Positions 52,432 to 62,008 of a DNA stretch of 64,000 nucleotides are shown one piece after another. Origin of the DNA: Acidobacteriota bacterium (GTDB lineage: Bacteria > Acidobacteriota > UBA6911 > RPQK01 > JAJDTT01); contig JAPPLF010000080.1 of NCBI GenBank assembly GCA_028874215.1, positions 19,199-83,198 on the forward strand, given 5' to 3'. Each line of letters begins with the position of its first letter. The stretch's first letter is position 1. A program made the position numbers and the translations under genes. The notes beneath the pieces were generated by a model. The model was not told the DNA's origin. It saw nothing but the letters and a program-made list of their open reading frames with translations, and ran no database searches.

Positions 52432-52600
52432 GGTTCGTGGGTCCAGCGAACGAAAAGTACCGAAAACGGGAAGCTATCGTCCGCGAGACGGGAAATCTTG
52501 TCAATCGATGCAGGGGGCTACGTATCGTGAATTGACGAGCTTTCCAATCTTGTGGCCTTGCCGGAAGACACGCCGACCAGGCCGTTCCACGTACTCCGAA

Positions 52601-52780
52601 TCAGGTAAAGAGCTTGGCGGCGATGGCCAGGGTGATGGTGATGTTAATGCCTAACATGACCTCCAGGCGCAGAAGCCGACGGTCAAGAGCGGCGACTTCC
52701 TGAGCGGCGGCTTTGGCCTTGGTTTCGCTGGCCCCAGCCTCGATCAAAGCATCGTAGGTGTCGGACAGCATGAGTGCCAT
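52601..52780 (-). CDS. small DUF1640-like coiled-coil protein
   Basis: Protein of 59 residues: YDALIEAGASETKAKAAAQE and VAALDRRLLRLEVMLGINIT, followed by a terminal hydrophobic helix (TITLAIAAKLFT). It resembles short DUF1640/CCDC90-like proteins often found near toxin or metal-transport loci. GGAG lies 8 bases before the ATG at 52780; a TTG one codon upstream is an alternative. Function unknown. Confidence 0.6.
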   Translation of the reverse strand: MALMLSDTYDALIEAGASETKAKAAAQEVAALDRRLLRLEVMLGINITITLAIAAKLFT

Positions 52781-52938
52781 CAACTCTTCTCCTTTCTGCA
52801 GGTAGCTACCGTGTCCAACATCCGCATCATACCAGACTAGTCCGCAAGTCCCGGATCACGGACTCCGGGCTCCGGTCCTCCGTTGACTGTAACCACCAGC
52901 TTCGACATTGGCGAAGGGCTTCCCACCGGTTCCTTGCC

Positions 52939-54816
52939 ATGTGTACCCGCCTGTTGCATCATGCTCAGGCTGTGCCGGCGCGTCGAAGCTGCTTCAGGCT
53001 TGGATTATTTCTGGGAGGACTTCTCCTGCTCTTCTCCGCCGAGGGACGGAGCGAAGAGTTCCGCCGCCTCGACCAGGAGCAGACACCCCCCGAGTTCGCC
53101 ACGCTTCAAGATTGGATGGCGCGGGCGCACGAACTCCGAACCCGGATCATGGTCAGCGCGGGACTGGAACCGTTGCCTGCCAGGACGCCCCTGAATCCCC
53201 GGCTTTCGCCGCTTGTGACGCGGGACGGTTATACGGTTCAGAATGTCACCCTGGAGACCCTGCCCGGTTTCTACCTGACCGGGAATCTCTACCGTCCCCT
53301 GGGGATGGATCCTCCCTATCCGGCCATCCTCGGTCCTCACGGCCATTGGAAGAACGGAAGGCTGGAAAACAGCGAGCTTTCCTCGGTTCCGGGGCGCGCC
53401 ATCAACCTGGCCCGGCGCGGCGCCGTGGTCTTCACCTATTCCATGATCGGATACGAGGAGACCAAGGGGCTCATCCCCCATCGCTTCGACGAATCCCGCT
53501 ACCAACTCTGGGGCTTCGGACCGGCGGGCCTTCAACTTTGGAACAGCGTCCGGGCCTTGGACTTCCTCACCTCCAGGACCGACGTGGACGCCGGCAGGAT
53601 CGGAGTGACCGGGGCGTCCGGCGGCGGCACCCAGACTTTCCTGCTGATGGCGGTGGATCCCAGGATCTCGGTGGCGGCGCCGGTGAACATGATCTCGGCC
53701 CACTTCCAGGGGGGATGCATCTGCGAGAACGCTCCACTCTTGCGTCTGGATTCCATCAACACGGAGATCGGGGCGATGATGGCGCCCCGGCCGTTGATGC
53801 TGGTCTCCACCAGCGGCGACTGGACTTCCAAGACACCGGACGTGGAGTTTCCGGCCATCCGCTCCGTTTACCGCCTCTTCGGCGCGGAAGACCGGGTTGC
53901 GAATGCCCATTTCGACTACCCGCACAACTACAACCGCGATAGCCGCGAGGCGGTCTATGGATGGTTCGGGAGATGGCTGTGGGACGAGGAACGGCCCGGT
54001 GAAGAGCCGTTCCAGGTGGAGCCGGCCGATGTCCTGACGGCGGAGCTTCCGGCTCGGCCTCTGCCTCTGGAGGAACTTTTCTCCAACTTCGCCGCCCGGG
54101 CACGCGGACAGATCGAGATCCACAAGCCGGGGGGTTGGAAGGAGATCTTTCGCTACCGGGAGGTCTATGGCCCCGTTCTGCGGCACTCCCTTTCGGTGCC
54201 TCCGTCGCCGGATCTCGTCGAGATGGAGGTTCAGCTGCCCGATCCCCATCACCGCGCCGGCCGAGCCGTTCTCGTGGTGCATCCGCGGGAAGAGGAGGAA
54301 CGTGCCCGGGCTTTGGCGCACCGATACCGCGGCGACGGGCGCTTGGCGTTCCGGATCAGCCCGTATCCCCAAGTCGAGGCGCTGATGCCTCCTGAGGACG
54401 TGAATCACTGGACGACCTACAACCCGACGCCGGCGTCGCGGCGGATTGACCAGGTCCGGCGGGTCTGCCGCGAAATCCTGGATCGGGGAGACGTGACAGG
54501 GCTGGACCTGGTGGGCTTGGGGGAAGCGGGGGCGTGGGTCCTTCTGGGCGCCGCCACCGGACCCCGTGTCGGCCGCGTCTCGGCCGAACTGGAGATGTTC
54601 TCCGGCGACACGGATCAGGTCTTTCTGGATCGGCTCTTCGTGCCTCTGCTGCGGCGGTCCGGAGACCTGAAAACGGCGGCAGTTCTTTTGGCCCCCGGGC
54701 AACTCACGCTCCACGGGCTGGATGAAGGGCCGTTGAAGCTTTGGTTCCAGGAGGTCTACGGGGCGGCCGGCGCATCCGGAATGCTGGAATTCCGGAACGG
54801 ACCCATCGGAAACTAG
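52939..54816 (+). CDS. exported alpha/beta hydrolase (acetyl-xylan esterase-like)
   Basis: Protein of about 625 residues. The open frame begins at 52774. ATG 52939 is chosen because it is followed by a signal peptide (CFRLGLFLGGLLLLFSAEGRS), but no strong ribosome site is seen. The alpha/beta-hydrolase core has GVTGASGGGTQTFLLM with nucleophile Ser227, LYRPLGMDPPYPAILGPHGH as the oxyanion region and HFDYPHNYNRDS with the catalytic His. The family is found among acetyl-xylan and related esterases in bacteria rich in sulfatases. The C-terminal 250 residues look like a second, incomplete hydrolase half. Confidence 0.72.
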   Translation: MCTRLLHHAQAVPARRSCFRLGLFLGGLLLLFSAEGRSEEFRRLDQEQTPPEFATLQDWMARAHELRTRIMVSAGLEPLPARTPLNPRLSPLVTRDGYTVQNVTLETLPGFYLTGNLYRPLGMDPPYPAILGPHGHWKNGRLENSELSSVPGRAINLARRGAVVFTYSMIGYEETKGLIPHRFDESRYQLWGFGPAGLQLWNSVRALDFLTSRTDVDAGRIGVTGASGGGTQTFLLMAVDPRISVAAPVNMISAHFQGGCICENAPLLRLDSINTEIGAMMAPRPLMLVSTSGDWTSKTPDVEFPAIRSVYRLFGAEDRVANAHFDYPHNYNRDSREAVYGWFGRWLWDEERPGEEPFQVEPADVLTAELPARPLPLEELFSNFAARARGQIEIHKPGGWKEIFRYREVYGPVLRHSLSVPPSPDLVEMEVQLPDPHHRAGRAVLVVHPREEEERARALAHRYRGDGRLAFRISPYPQVEALMPPEDVNHWTTYNPTPASRRIDQVRRVCREILDRGDVTGLDLVGLGEAGAWVLLGAATGPRVGRVSAELEMFSGDTDQVFLDRLFVPLLRRSGDLKTAAVLLAPGQLTLHGLDEGPLKLWFQEVYGAAGASGMLEFRNGPIGN

Positions 54817-54851
54817 CCTGATTCGGCGGTATAAATTAATCGAGGAGAGCC

Positions 54852-56201
54852 ATGACCGACCCATCTCATGCGGAACAGACACAGACAGCGCCCCGGGGAT
54901 TCTGGCCCGTCCTGCGCAAACTGGGTCCGGGGCTCATCATCTCCGGATCCATCGTTGGTTCGGGAGAACTCATCGCCACCACTACCCTCGGCGCCGAGGT
55001 CGGCTTCGTCGCTCTCTGGCTCATCATCGTCAGTTGCGGCATCAAGGTGGTTGTCCAGGAGGAACTGGGCCGGTACGTGGTCTCCTCCGGGGAGACCACC
55101 CTGCAGGGATTGAACCGGGTCCCGGGACCCCGGTGGCGGGTGTCCTGGGTGGTCTGGTGCTGGTGGATCATGACCATGGGAGTCATCATCCAGGGAGGAG
55201 GCATCGTCGGCGGGGTCGGTCAGACTTTCCACCTCTTCGTGCCCCAGATCAGCGGGACCGCCTGGGCCATGGTCGCCGCGGTCACGGTGATGGCGCTTCT
55301 GTTCCGGGGGCACTACGGAAGGGTGGAGAAGATCTGTATCGGCATGGTGGTCAGTTTCACCTTCGTGACCATCGCCTGTGCCGTCCTGCTGGGTTGGACC
55401 CCCTTCGCCCCCACCACGGAAGACTTTCTCTCCGGCCTGCGGCTGGGACTTCCGGAGGGAGGAATCGCCGTCGCTTTCGCCGCCTTCGGAATCACCGGCG
55501 TGGGAGCAACGGAGTTGATCATGTACCCCTACTGGTGTCTGGAGAAGGGCTACGCGCGTTACGTGGGCCCTCGGGAAGACGGCGCCGCCTGGGAAGGACG
55601 GGCGCGTGGCTGGATACGGGTCATGCAGGCGGACGTGCTCATGGCCATGGTGGTCTACACCACGGCGACGGTGGCCTTCTACATCTTGGGTGCGGCGGTC
55701 CTTCACGGCATGGGGACGGTCCCGGCCGGTTACGAAATGGTCTCCACCCTGTCGAACATGTACACCTCCACCCTGGGACAGGGAGCCTTCCTCCTCTTTC
55801 TGGTGGGCGCCTTCTTCGTGCTCTACTCGACTCTCTTTGCCGGCGTCGCCAGCAGCTCCCGGGTCATCACCGATTTCCTGCGATTGGTGGGAGTGGCCCG
55901 GATCGAAAATGAGAGCCAGCTCCTGTTCTGGAGGCGGGTGGTGATCGTGGTGGTCCCCACGCTTTACGTCGTGCTCTACGGATTCGTGGCTCAGCCGGTC
56001 TTCATGGTGATCATCGGCGGGATTTTCCAGGCCTGCATGCTCCCCATCATCAGCTTCTCGGCCATCTACCTCCGTTATCGCCACACCGACCGGGCGATCC
56101 GGCCGAGCCTCACGGTCGACGTGCTGCTCTGGGCCTGCTCCTCCGTCATGCTGCTCTTTGCCGTCTACTATGTGGCAAAGAGGCTCGGGTTGGGCGCCTG
56201 A
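54852..56201 (+). CDS. Nramp-family transporter with altered metal-site motif
   Basis: Membrane protein of 449 residues with about 11 hydrophobic segments. The N-terminus FWPVLRKLGPGLIISGSIVG is Nramp-like, but the DPGN metal-binding motif reads SIVGSGEL. Later segments FAAFGITGVGATELIMYPYW and FAGVASSSRVITDFLRLVG match the family. Loss of DPGN suggests a different substrate from classical Mn/Fe transporters. GGAG precedes the ATG, and CGGTATAAATTA (-10-like) lies just upstream at about 54827. The substrate is unknown. Confidence 0.78.
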   Translation: MTDPSHAEQTQTAPRGFWPVLRKLGPGLIISGSIVGSGELIATTTLGAEVGFVALWLIIVSCGIKVVVQEELGRYVVSSGETTLQGLNRVPGPRWRVSWVVWCWWIMTMGVIIQGGGIVGGVGQTFHLFVPQISGTAWAMVAAVTVMALLFRGHYGRVEKICIGMVVSFTFVTIACAVLLGWTPFAPTTEDFLSGLRLGLPEGGIAVAFAAFGITGVGATELIMYPYWCLEKGYARYVGPREDGAAWEGRARGWIRVMQADVLMAMVVYTTATVAFYILGAAVLHGMGTVPAGYEMVSTLSNMYTSTLGQGAFLLFLVGAFFVLYSTLFAGVASSSRVITDFLRLVGVARIENESQLLFWRRVVIVVVPTLYVVLYGFVAQPVFMVIIGGIFQACMLPIISFSAIYLRYRHTDRAIRPSLTVDVLLWACSSVMLLFAVYYVAKRLGLGA

Positions 56202-56219
56202 TCGCCGGTTTCGGGAAGC

Positions 56220-56942
56220 CTATCGGGCCGGCCTTTTGAAGATGACGATGTGCTGCCGGGGCAGGAGATCCAGCGTCTCGACCCAGACCAGGGGATGCAC
56301 GGAGATCTCGCGCCGGACCTGATCCTGGCTCATCTTGTGCAGCCGGAGGATGGGAACCGTGGGATCCTCCGCCCGGTATTCCACCAGGACCAGCCGCCCG
56401 CCCGGCTTCAGTGCGCGATGAATTCCCTGAACCATCTCCCAGGGATGGGAGAACTCGTGGTAGACGTCCACCAACAGCGCGAGGTCCACGCTTTCCGGAG
56501 AGAGTCCAGGATCCTGAATGGTCCCTCGAATGGGCTCCACATTTTCGATTTTTCTCTGGGCGGCCCGGCGGCGGATGATCTGAAGCATCTCGTCCTGAAT
56601 ATCGACGGCCAGGACGCGTCCCCCGGCTCCCACCCTCCCGGCCAGGCGAAAGGAGAAGTATCCCGATCCGGCCCCGATGTCGGCAACCGTCATTCCCCTG
56701 AGGTCTCCCAATGCATTCAGCAGGGCTTCGGGATTCTCTTCGGACTCCCGCTCGGGGCGATCCAGCCAGGGAGCGCCCCGGTGACCCATGACCTGCGAGA
56801 TCTCCCGGCCCATGTAGAATTTGCCGGTCCCGTGGGGATCCGTGCTCGTCCGATGCTCGTAACGGGGCGGTTCGGCGCCGGATATGCCTTGAAGCAGTAA
56901 CGGAAGCAGGCAGGCAAGAAGATGAAATGGAGTCGGCGTCAT
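56220..56942 (-). CDS. SAM-dependent methyltransferase with export signal
   Basis: Protein of 240 residues. The class I methyltransferase core is clear: VADIGAGSGYFSFRLAGRVG (motif I), GGRVLAVDIQDEMLQ (motif II) and LVDVYHEFSHPWEMVQGIHR with LKPGGRLVLVEY (motif III region). The first 22 residues (FHLLACLLPLLLQGISGAEP) read as a signal peptide, which is odd because SAM is cytosolic. Such exported methyltransferase-like proteins occur in planctomycete- and acidobacterium-like genomes. The function is unknown. Confidence 0.8.
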   Translation of the reverse strand: MTPTPFHLLACLLPLLLQGISGAEPPRYEHRTSTDPHGTGKFYMGREISQVMGHRGAPWLDRPERESEENPEALLNALGDLRGMTVADIGAGSGYFSFRLAGRVGAGGRVLAVDIQDEMLQIIRRRAAQRKIENVEPIRGTIQDPGLSPESVDLALLVDVYHEFSHPWEMVQGIHRALKPGGRLVLVEYRAEDPTVPILRLHKMSQDQVRREISVHPLVWVETLDLLPRQHIVIFKRPAR

Positions 56943-57035
56943 GGCCAGCCAGTTTATCAGCAGTAGGGAGTCCAGGAGTTTGAACAGAGCAGCGTCTCGG
57001 TTGCAAACGGACCGTTCGACAGTCCTGTGCCCCGG

Positions 57036-57064
57036 TTGATTTGGCCAGGGGGCTACGGTATAAA
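57036..57064 (+). promoter_or_regulatory. promoter of the DUF1501-DUF1549-WD40 operon
   Basis: TTGATT (57036-57041) and TATAAA (57059-57064) are 17 bases apart. This would start transcription at about 57071, leaving a 68-base leader with GGGAGG before ATG 57139. The -10 context CGGTATAAATT also occurs before the Nramp-like gene at about 54827-54838. Confidence 0.6.
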
Positions 57065-57138
57065 TTTTTCAAGACCGCCGCGAAAACGGCAGCCTCGAGG
57101 CGGGATCCGCAGGCGGTTTTCGAATCGGGAGGAATTCC

Positions 57139-58515
57139 ATGCTGAGACTCGACGCCGACAAGCCCGTATCGTTCTGCGACGGTTTCAACCGGCGCGACTT
57201 CTTCCACATCGGGGCGCTTTCCGGGTTGGGACTCAGTCTGGTCGATCTCTACAGCCTGAAGGCGCTCGGGTCCGTCGATGCCAGGAAGGACCCCATGAAC
57301 TGCATCTTCCTCTTCCTGGTCGGCGGCCCCAGCCAGTTGGACACGTGGGACATGAAGCCGGATGCGCCGGCCGAGATCCGGGGTCCGTTCAAGCCCATTC
57401 CCACCAACGTGGATGGGATCCGGATCAGCGAGATCTTCCCGCGGATGGCGCGGCACGCAGACAAGTTCTCCCTGGTGCGGAGCCTTTACCACGACGCGGC
57501 CGCGGTGCACGACACCGGGCACCAGATGATGCAGACGGGCCGCCTCTTTCAGGCCGGCATGGAGCATCCGCACGCCGGCTGCGTCATCAACAAGCTCCGG
57601 GGACCTCGCGGAGCCCTGCCGGCCCACGTCCTGATCCCCCGTCCCATCGGCAAGACCGGAGGCAACATGCCCCACGGCCAGGACGCCGGATATCTGGGCC
57701 GGGCGCTGGACCCCTTCGTCCTGAACAGCGATCCCTCGCTGCCCGATTTCAAGGTGCGGGACCTCCTGCCGCCCGACTATATCTCCGCCAATCGGCTGAA
57801 CCGGCGCCGTAACCTGAGAGAGATCGTGGACGGGGTCGTCGGCAACTTCGAAAACAGTGAGGACGCCCGGCTGCTGGATTCCAGTTTCCATCAGGCCTAC
57901 ACGCTGATTTCGTCCGACCGCGCCCGGGAGGCGTTCGACATCACCCTGGAAGACGATGCGGCTCGTGACCGTTACGGGCGCAACAAGTTCGGACAGAGCT
58001 GCCTGCTGGCCCGGCGGCTGGTGGAGCGGGGTGTCCGGTTCGTCACCGTCAACATGTTCGAGACCGTCTTCAACGAGATCACCTGGGACATCCACGGGTC
58101 GGCTCCCTTCAGCCCCATCAGTTGCTACTCCGATCTGGTGGGACCCATGTTCGACAACGGTTTTTCCTCCCTGGTGGAGGACCTGAAGGACCGGGGCATG
58201 TTGGAGAACACGCTGATCGTGGCCATGGGCGAGTTCGGCCGCACGCCCAAGATCAATCCGGCCGGCGGCCGCGATCACTGGCCCGGGTGCTGGACCACGG
58301 TCTTCGCCGGGGGCGGCATCCAGGGCGGACGGGTCGTGGGCGAGTCGGACGAGATCGGAGCCCTGCCCAAGGATCGTCCGGTGACTCCGGCGGAGGTGGT
58401 CGCCACCGTTTACCACTTGCTCGGCGTGGACCTGGAGACGGAGCTGGACGGACCCGGAGGACGGCCCGTTCCCATCGTGGACTACAACGTCGAGCCCATC
58501 CACGAGTTGATCTGA
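57139..58515 (+). CDS. DUF1501 protein (Tat-exported, sulfatase-like fold)
   Basis: Protein of 458 residues with a twin-arginine signal (NRRDFFHIGALSGLGLSLVD). NCIFLFLVGGPSQLDTWDMK, SLYHDAAAVHDTGHQMMQTG and IVAMGEFGRTPKINPAGGRD are family blocks. The fold is related to alkaline phosphatase/sulfatase. It is first in an operon with DUF1549/DUF1553 and cytochrome-WD40 genes, a pattern common in Planctomycetota, Verrucomicrobiota and some Acidobacteriota. It probably acts outside the cytoplasm. The reaction is unknown. Confidence 0.9.
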   Translation: MLRLDADKPVSFCDGFNRRDFFHIGALSGLGLSLVDLYSLKALGSVDARKDPMNCIFLFLVGGPSQLDTWDMKPDAPAEIRGPFKPIPTNVDGIRISEIFPRMARHADKFSLVRSLYHDAAAVHDTGHQMMQTGRLFQAGMEHPHAGCVINKLRGPRGALPAHVLIPRPIGKTGGNMPHGQDAGYLGRALDPFVLNSDPSLPDFKVRDLLPPDYISANRLNRRRNLREIVDGVVGNFENSEDARLLDSSFHQAYTLISSDRAREAFDITLEDDAARDRYGRNKFGQSCLLARRLVERGVRFVTVNMFETVFNEITWDIHGSAPFSPISCYSDLVGPMFDNGFSSLVEDLKDRGMLENTLIVAMGEFGRTPKINPAGGRDHWPGCWTTVFAGGGIQGGRVVGESDEIGALPKDRPVTPAEVVATVYHLLGVDLETELDGPGGRPVPIVDYNVEPIHELI

Positions 58516-58519
58516 GGTC

Positions 58520-60676
58520 GTGGCCAAGCGGTCGCCCGTCCCCCTGCTTTTCGTTCTGGCCCTTGCCGCCGTGGAGGCGGCTCCGGATTCCCCCAGCTTC
58601 CGCAACGACGTCCTGCCCGTTCTGAGCAAGGCGGGTTGCAATTCGGGTCCCTGTCACGGCGCGCTGGCGGGGAAGAACGGGTTCCGGCTCTCGCTTCGCG
58701 GGTACGATCCGGTCACCGATTACTTTTCCCTCACCCGGGAGGCGCTGGGCCGCAGGCTGGTCAAGATGGCGCCCGCCCGGAGCCTGATCCTCCTGAAGCC
58801 GACCCTGACCCTTCCCCACGGAGGAGGGAAGCGGTTCGACGTCGACTCTCCCGAATACCGGGTGATCGCGGACTGGATCGCGGCGGGAGCGCCAGCCCCG
58901 AAGCCCGGCGACCCTGTGATCGAGAACATTGAAGTCGATCCCGACAAGATCGTGCTCCACACGCCCGGTGACACGGTCCGGATCTCGGTGCGGGCCCGAT
59001 TTTCGGACGGGAGTGTCCGGGATGTGACGCGCCAGACCAAGTTCAGCTCCACCAACGAAGGGGTCGTGGAGGTCGGGGACCGTGGTCTGGTTACGGCAAA
59101 GGGCCATGGTGAGGGAGCGGTTTCCGTCTGGTACTCCAGCAAGGTGGCCTTCTCCCGGGTGACGGTGCCTCACGAACGCCAACTGGGCCCGGAAGTATTC
59201 GGCCAGGCTCCCCGCAACAATTGGGTGGACGACCTGGTCCTGGCCAAGCTCAGCGAGCTGCGGATCCCTCCCTCCCCGCTGTGCGACGACAATACCTTCA
59301 TTCGAAGGGTCTACCTGGACACGCTCGGAGTGCTGCCGAGCCGGCAGGATCTGAGCCGATTTCTCGGGCACACGCGCGGCGACCGGCGGGCACGGCTGAT
59401 CGATTCGGTCTTGGACCGGCCCGAATACGTGGACTATTGGGCCTACAAGTGGTCCGACCTGCTGCTGGTCTCCAGCCGCAAGCTTGAAAAGGCCGCCATG
59501 TGGTCCTACTACGACTGGATCCGGCACGGGGTGGCCGAGAACCGTCCTTGGGACCGGTTCATCGAAGAACTGGTCACCGCCACCGGAAGCAATCTGGACA
59601 ACGGGGCCGTCAACTACTGGCTGATCCACCAGCAACCTCAGGAGATCACGGAAAACCTGAGCCAGGCGTTCCTGGGCATCTCTCTGACCTGCGCCCGCTG
59701 CCATAACCATCCCCTGGAGAAATGGACCCAGGATCAGTACTACGGGATGGCCAATCTGGTCTCTCGCGTTCGTCTCAAGAACGGACAGGCGGCAGGCGAG
59801 GTTACACAGGTGCCGCGCCCGGTGGGAGAAGTCAGCCATCCCCGGCTGGGACGGCCCATGCCGCCGCAGCCTCTGGACGCCGAGGCTCTGTCGCTGGACG
59901 ATCCGGCCGATCGGCGGCGCCACCTGGCGCGGTGGCTGGTGGGGAGCGAGCATTTCGCACGAAGCCTGGTCAATCGAGTCTGGGCCCATTTCTTCGGGCG
60001 GGGCGTCGTGGACCCGGAGGACGATCTCAGGGCGACCAATCCGGCGTCGAACGAAGCTCTCCTGTCGGCTCTGACCCGGGATTTCATGGACAACGGGCAC
60101 GATGTCAAGCGTCTGATCCGAACCATACTGAACTCGGCCACCTATCAACTCTCCTCCACGGGCGTTCCGGCGAATCGAAACGACGAAGAATACTTTTCCC
60201 ACCATCGAAGCCGCCGGCTGCCGGCCGAGGTGGTTCTGGACGCCATGTCCCAGGTCACGGAAGTCCCCGAGGAGTTCGAGGGCTATCCCCTCGGGACCCG
60301 GGCTCTCCAACTGCCCGAAACTCAGGTCGAGTCGTATTTCCTCGATTCTTTCGGGCGTCCCCCTCGACTCACCTCCGGAGCCGATGAGCGCAAGGGCGAT
60401 GCCAACGTGGCCCAGGTCCTCCATCTGATCAACGGGGGGACGCTGAACCGGAAGCTGAGGGCGGAAGGGGGGGCCGTCGACCGGTTGCTGGAATTGGAGC
60501 TCCCGGCTCCCGAACTGGTGGAGCGTGTCTATGAGTCGGCCCTTTCGCGGCGGCCGTCCCGGCCCGAAGTCGCCCGTCTGGTCTCGGCTCTGGACCTGGA
60601 GCAGGCCAGCCGGGAGGGCGTCGAGGATCTTTTCTGGGCCGTCCTGACCAGCAAGGAATTCCTGTTCACTCACTGA
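58520..60676 (+). CDS. PSCyt1-BIG2-DUF1549-DUF1553 protein
   Basis: Protein of 718 residues. An export signal (VPLLFVLALAAVEAAPD) is followed by a cytochrome-type domain, SKAGCNSGPCHGALAGKNGF (CxxxxCH). A BIG2-like domain follows at about 138-230 (IVLHTPGDTVRISVRARF, TVPHERQ). DUF1549 (RRVYLDTLGVLPSRQDLSRF, PWDRFIEELVTATGS, ARCHNHPLEKWTQDQYYGMA) and DUF1553 (ARSLVNRVWAHFFGRGVVDP, SRRLPAEVVLDAMSQVTEV) complete it. The start is GTG 58520, 5 bases after the DUF1501 stop. The heme-like and DUF modules suggest a periplasmic redox or polymer-degradation role. The substrate is unknown. Confidence 0.9.
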   Translation: MAKRSPVPLLFVLALAAVEAAPDSPSFRNDVLPVLSKAGCNSGPCHGALAGKNGFRLSLRGYDPVTDYFSLTREALGRRLVKMAPARSLILLKPTLTLPHGGGKRFDVDSPEYRVIADWIAAGAPAPKPGDPVIENIEVDPDKIVLHTPGDTVRISVRARFSDGSVRDVTRQTKFSSTNEGVVEVGDRGLVTAKGHGEGAVSVWYSSKVAFSRVTVPHERQLGPEVFGQAPRNNWVDDLVLAKLSELRIPPSPLCDDNTFIRRVYLDTLGVLPSRQDLSRFLGHTRGDRRARLIDSVLDRPEYVDYWAYKWSDLLLVSSRKLEKAAMWSYYDWIRHGVAENRPWDRFIEELVTATGSNLDNGAVNYWLIHQQPQEITENLSQAFLGISLTCARCHNHPLEKWTQDQYYGMANLVSRVRLKNGQAAGEVTQVPRPVGEVSHPRLGRPMPPQPLDAEALSLDDPADRRRHLARWLVGSEHFARSLVNRVWAHFFGRGVVDPEDDLRATNPASNEALLSALTRDFMDNGHDVKRLIRTILNSATYQLSSTGVPANRNDEEYFSHHRSRRLPAEVVLDAMSQVTEVPEEFEGYPLGTRALQLPETQVESYFLDSFGRPPRLTSGADERKGDANVAQVLHLINGGTLNRKLRAEGGAVDRLLELELPAPELVERVYESALSRRPSRPEVARLVSALDLEQASREGVEDLFWAVLTSKEFLFTH

Positions 60677-60700
60677 TCCGCCGCGTGGTGGAAATCGACC

Positions 60701-61996
60701 ATGGGCGTGCGTATTTACGGTTCGGTCTCTCTGGCGGGGAGCCTCCTCCTGGCCGCCATGGTTTCGGGGAGCGCCGGAGGCCGGAGCCGACCGGAGGCGA
60801 CCGCCGCAAGCAAGATCCTGGCCCGCGAATGTTACTCCTGCCACAACCAGGTCAAGCGGGAGGGGGCCCTGAGCCTGCACACCTTCCAGACCCTCATGAA
60901 GGGGGGAAACAACGGCCCCCCGCTGGTCCCGGGCAACAGCGATGAGAGCCGGATGATCCAGATGGTGGAGGGCTTGCTGGAGCCCATCATGCCCGAGGAC
61001 GGCTTCCTGGAAGACCAGGACATCGAGACCCTTCGCGCCTGGGTGGATGCCGGTGCTCCACCGTGGCAGGGCGATCTGGGAAGAATGCGCCTGGAGCGTC
61101 TGCCCGACATCCGTCCCACCGAAACCGTCCGGCCGGAGGTGGCGAGCCTGGCTTTCCATCCCCAGGGGACGATGGTCGCAGCGGGCAGCTACGAAGAGAT
61201 CCGGCTTCTCCGGCCCGGGGGAGGAGTCGATGCCCGTCTGACCGGATTGGCCGAGACGGTGCGGTCCGTCGCCTTCAGCCGGGACGGATCGCGGCTGGCC
61301 TCCGGGGCCGGAATGCCGTCCCGCTTCGGAGAAATCAAGATCTGGGATCCGGCCACGCGCCAGTTGGTCCGTAGCTGGGAGGGCCACACCGACTGCATCT
61401 ACTCGGTGGCCTTCAGTCCCGACGGCTCGGTCCTGGCCACGGCCGGCTACGATCGGCTGGTCAAATTGTGGGAGGTGACGACGGGCCGGGAGATCCGAAC
61501 CATCTCCGGGCACGTGGACGCGGTCTATTCGTTGGCCTTCAATGCGTCGGGCGACCGCCTGGCCTCGGCCTCGGCCGACCGCACGGTCAAGGTCTGGGAC
61601 GTCGCCAGCGGGCGGCAGTTGGGGACGCCGCTCTCGGGCGCAACGGCCGAGCTCTTCGCCATGGCGTTCTACCCGGGCGGCCGCAGGATCGCGGCCGCCG
61701 GCATGGACAAGATGATTCGGATCTGGGACTTGGGCGAGGAGGGTGGAATCCTGGCGGTTTCTGTCTTTTCCCACGACGGACCGGTCGTCGACCTCTCCCT
61801 GACACCGGACGGGAACACCCTGATTTCGGCCGGAGCCGACGGACGGGTCAAATTTTGGGACGCGGACTCCCTGGAGGAGAGGAAGGCCCTGCCAGCCCAG
61901 CCCGACACGGTCCTGGCGCTGGCCGTCAGCCCCTCCGGAGAGACTTTGGCCGTGGGCCGCTATGATGGGATGGTGATCTTCGAACCGATACCATAG
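60701..61996 (+). CDS. c-type cytochrome (PSCyt1) plus WD40 repeat protein
   Basis: Protein of 431 residues. An N-terminal hydrophobic signal leads to the heme motif ECYSCHNQVKREGALSLHTF (CxxCH) and EPIMPEDGFLEDQDIETLRA. Residues about 140-430 are WD40 propeller repeats: SLAFHPQGTMVAAGSYEEIR, CIYSVAFSPDGSVLATAGYD, VYSLAFNASGDRLASASADR, ALAVSPSGETLAVGRYDG. It is in the same operon as the DUF1549/DUF1553 protein (24 bases upstream). It is a probable periplasmic partner that might carry electrons or present a binding surface. Confidence 0.88.
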   Translation: MGVRIYGSVSLAGSLLLAAMVSGSAGGRSRPEATAASKILARECYSCHNQVKREGALSLHTFQTLMKGGNNGPPLVPGNSDESRMIQMVEGLLEPIMPEDGFLEDQDIETLRAWVDAGAPPWQGDLGRMRLERLPDIRPTETVRPEVASLAFHPQGTMVAAGSYEEIRLLRPGGGVDARLTGLAETVRSVAFSRDGSRLASGAGMPSRFGEIKIWDPATRQLVRSWEGHTDCIYSVAFSPDGSVLATAGYDRLVKLWEVTTGREIRTISGHVDAVYSLAFNASGDRLASASADRTVKVWDVASGRQLGTPLSGATAELFAMAFYPGGRRIAAAGMDKMIRIWDLGEEGGILAVSVFSHDGPVVDLSLTPDGNTLISAGADGRVKFWDADSLEERKALPAQPDTVLALAVSPSGETLAVGRYDGMVIFEPIP

Positions 61997-62008
61997 CCGA
62001 GCAAGCCG

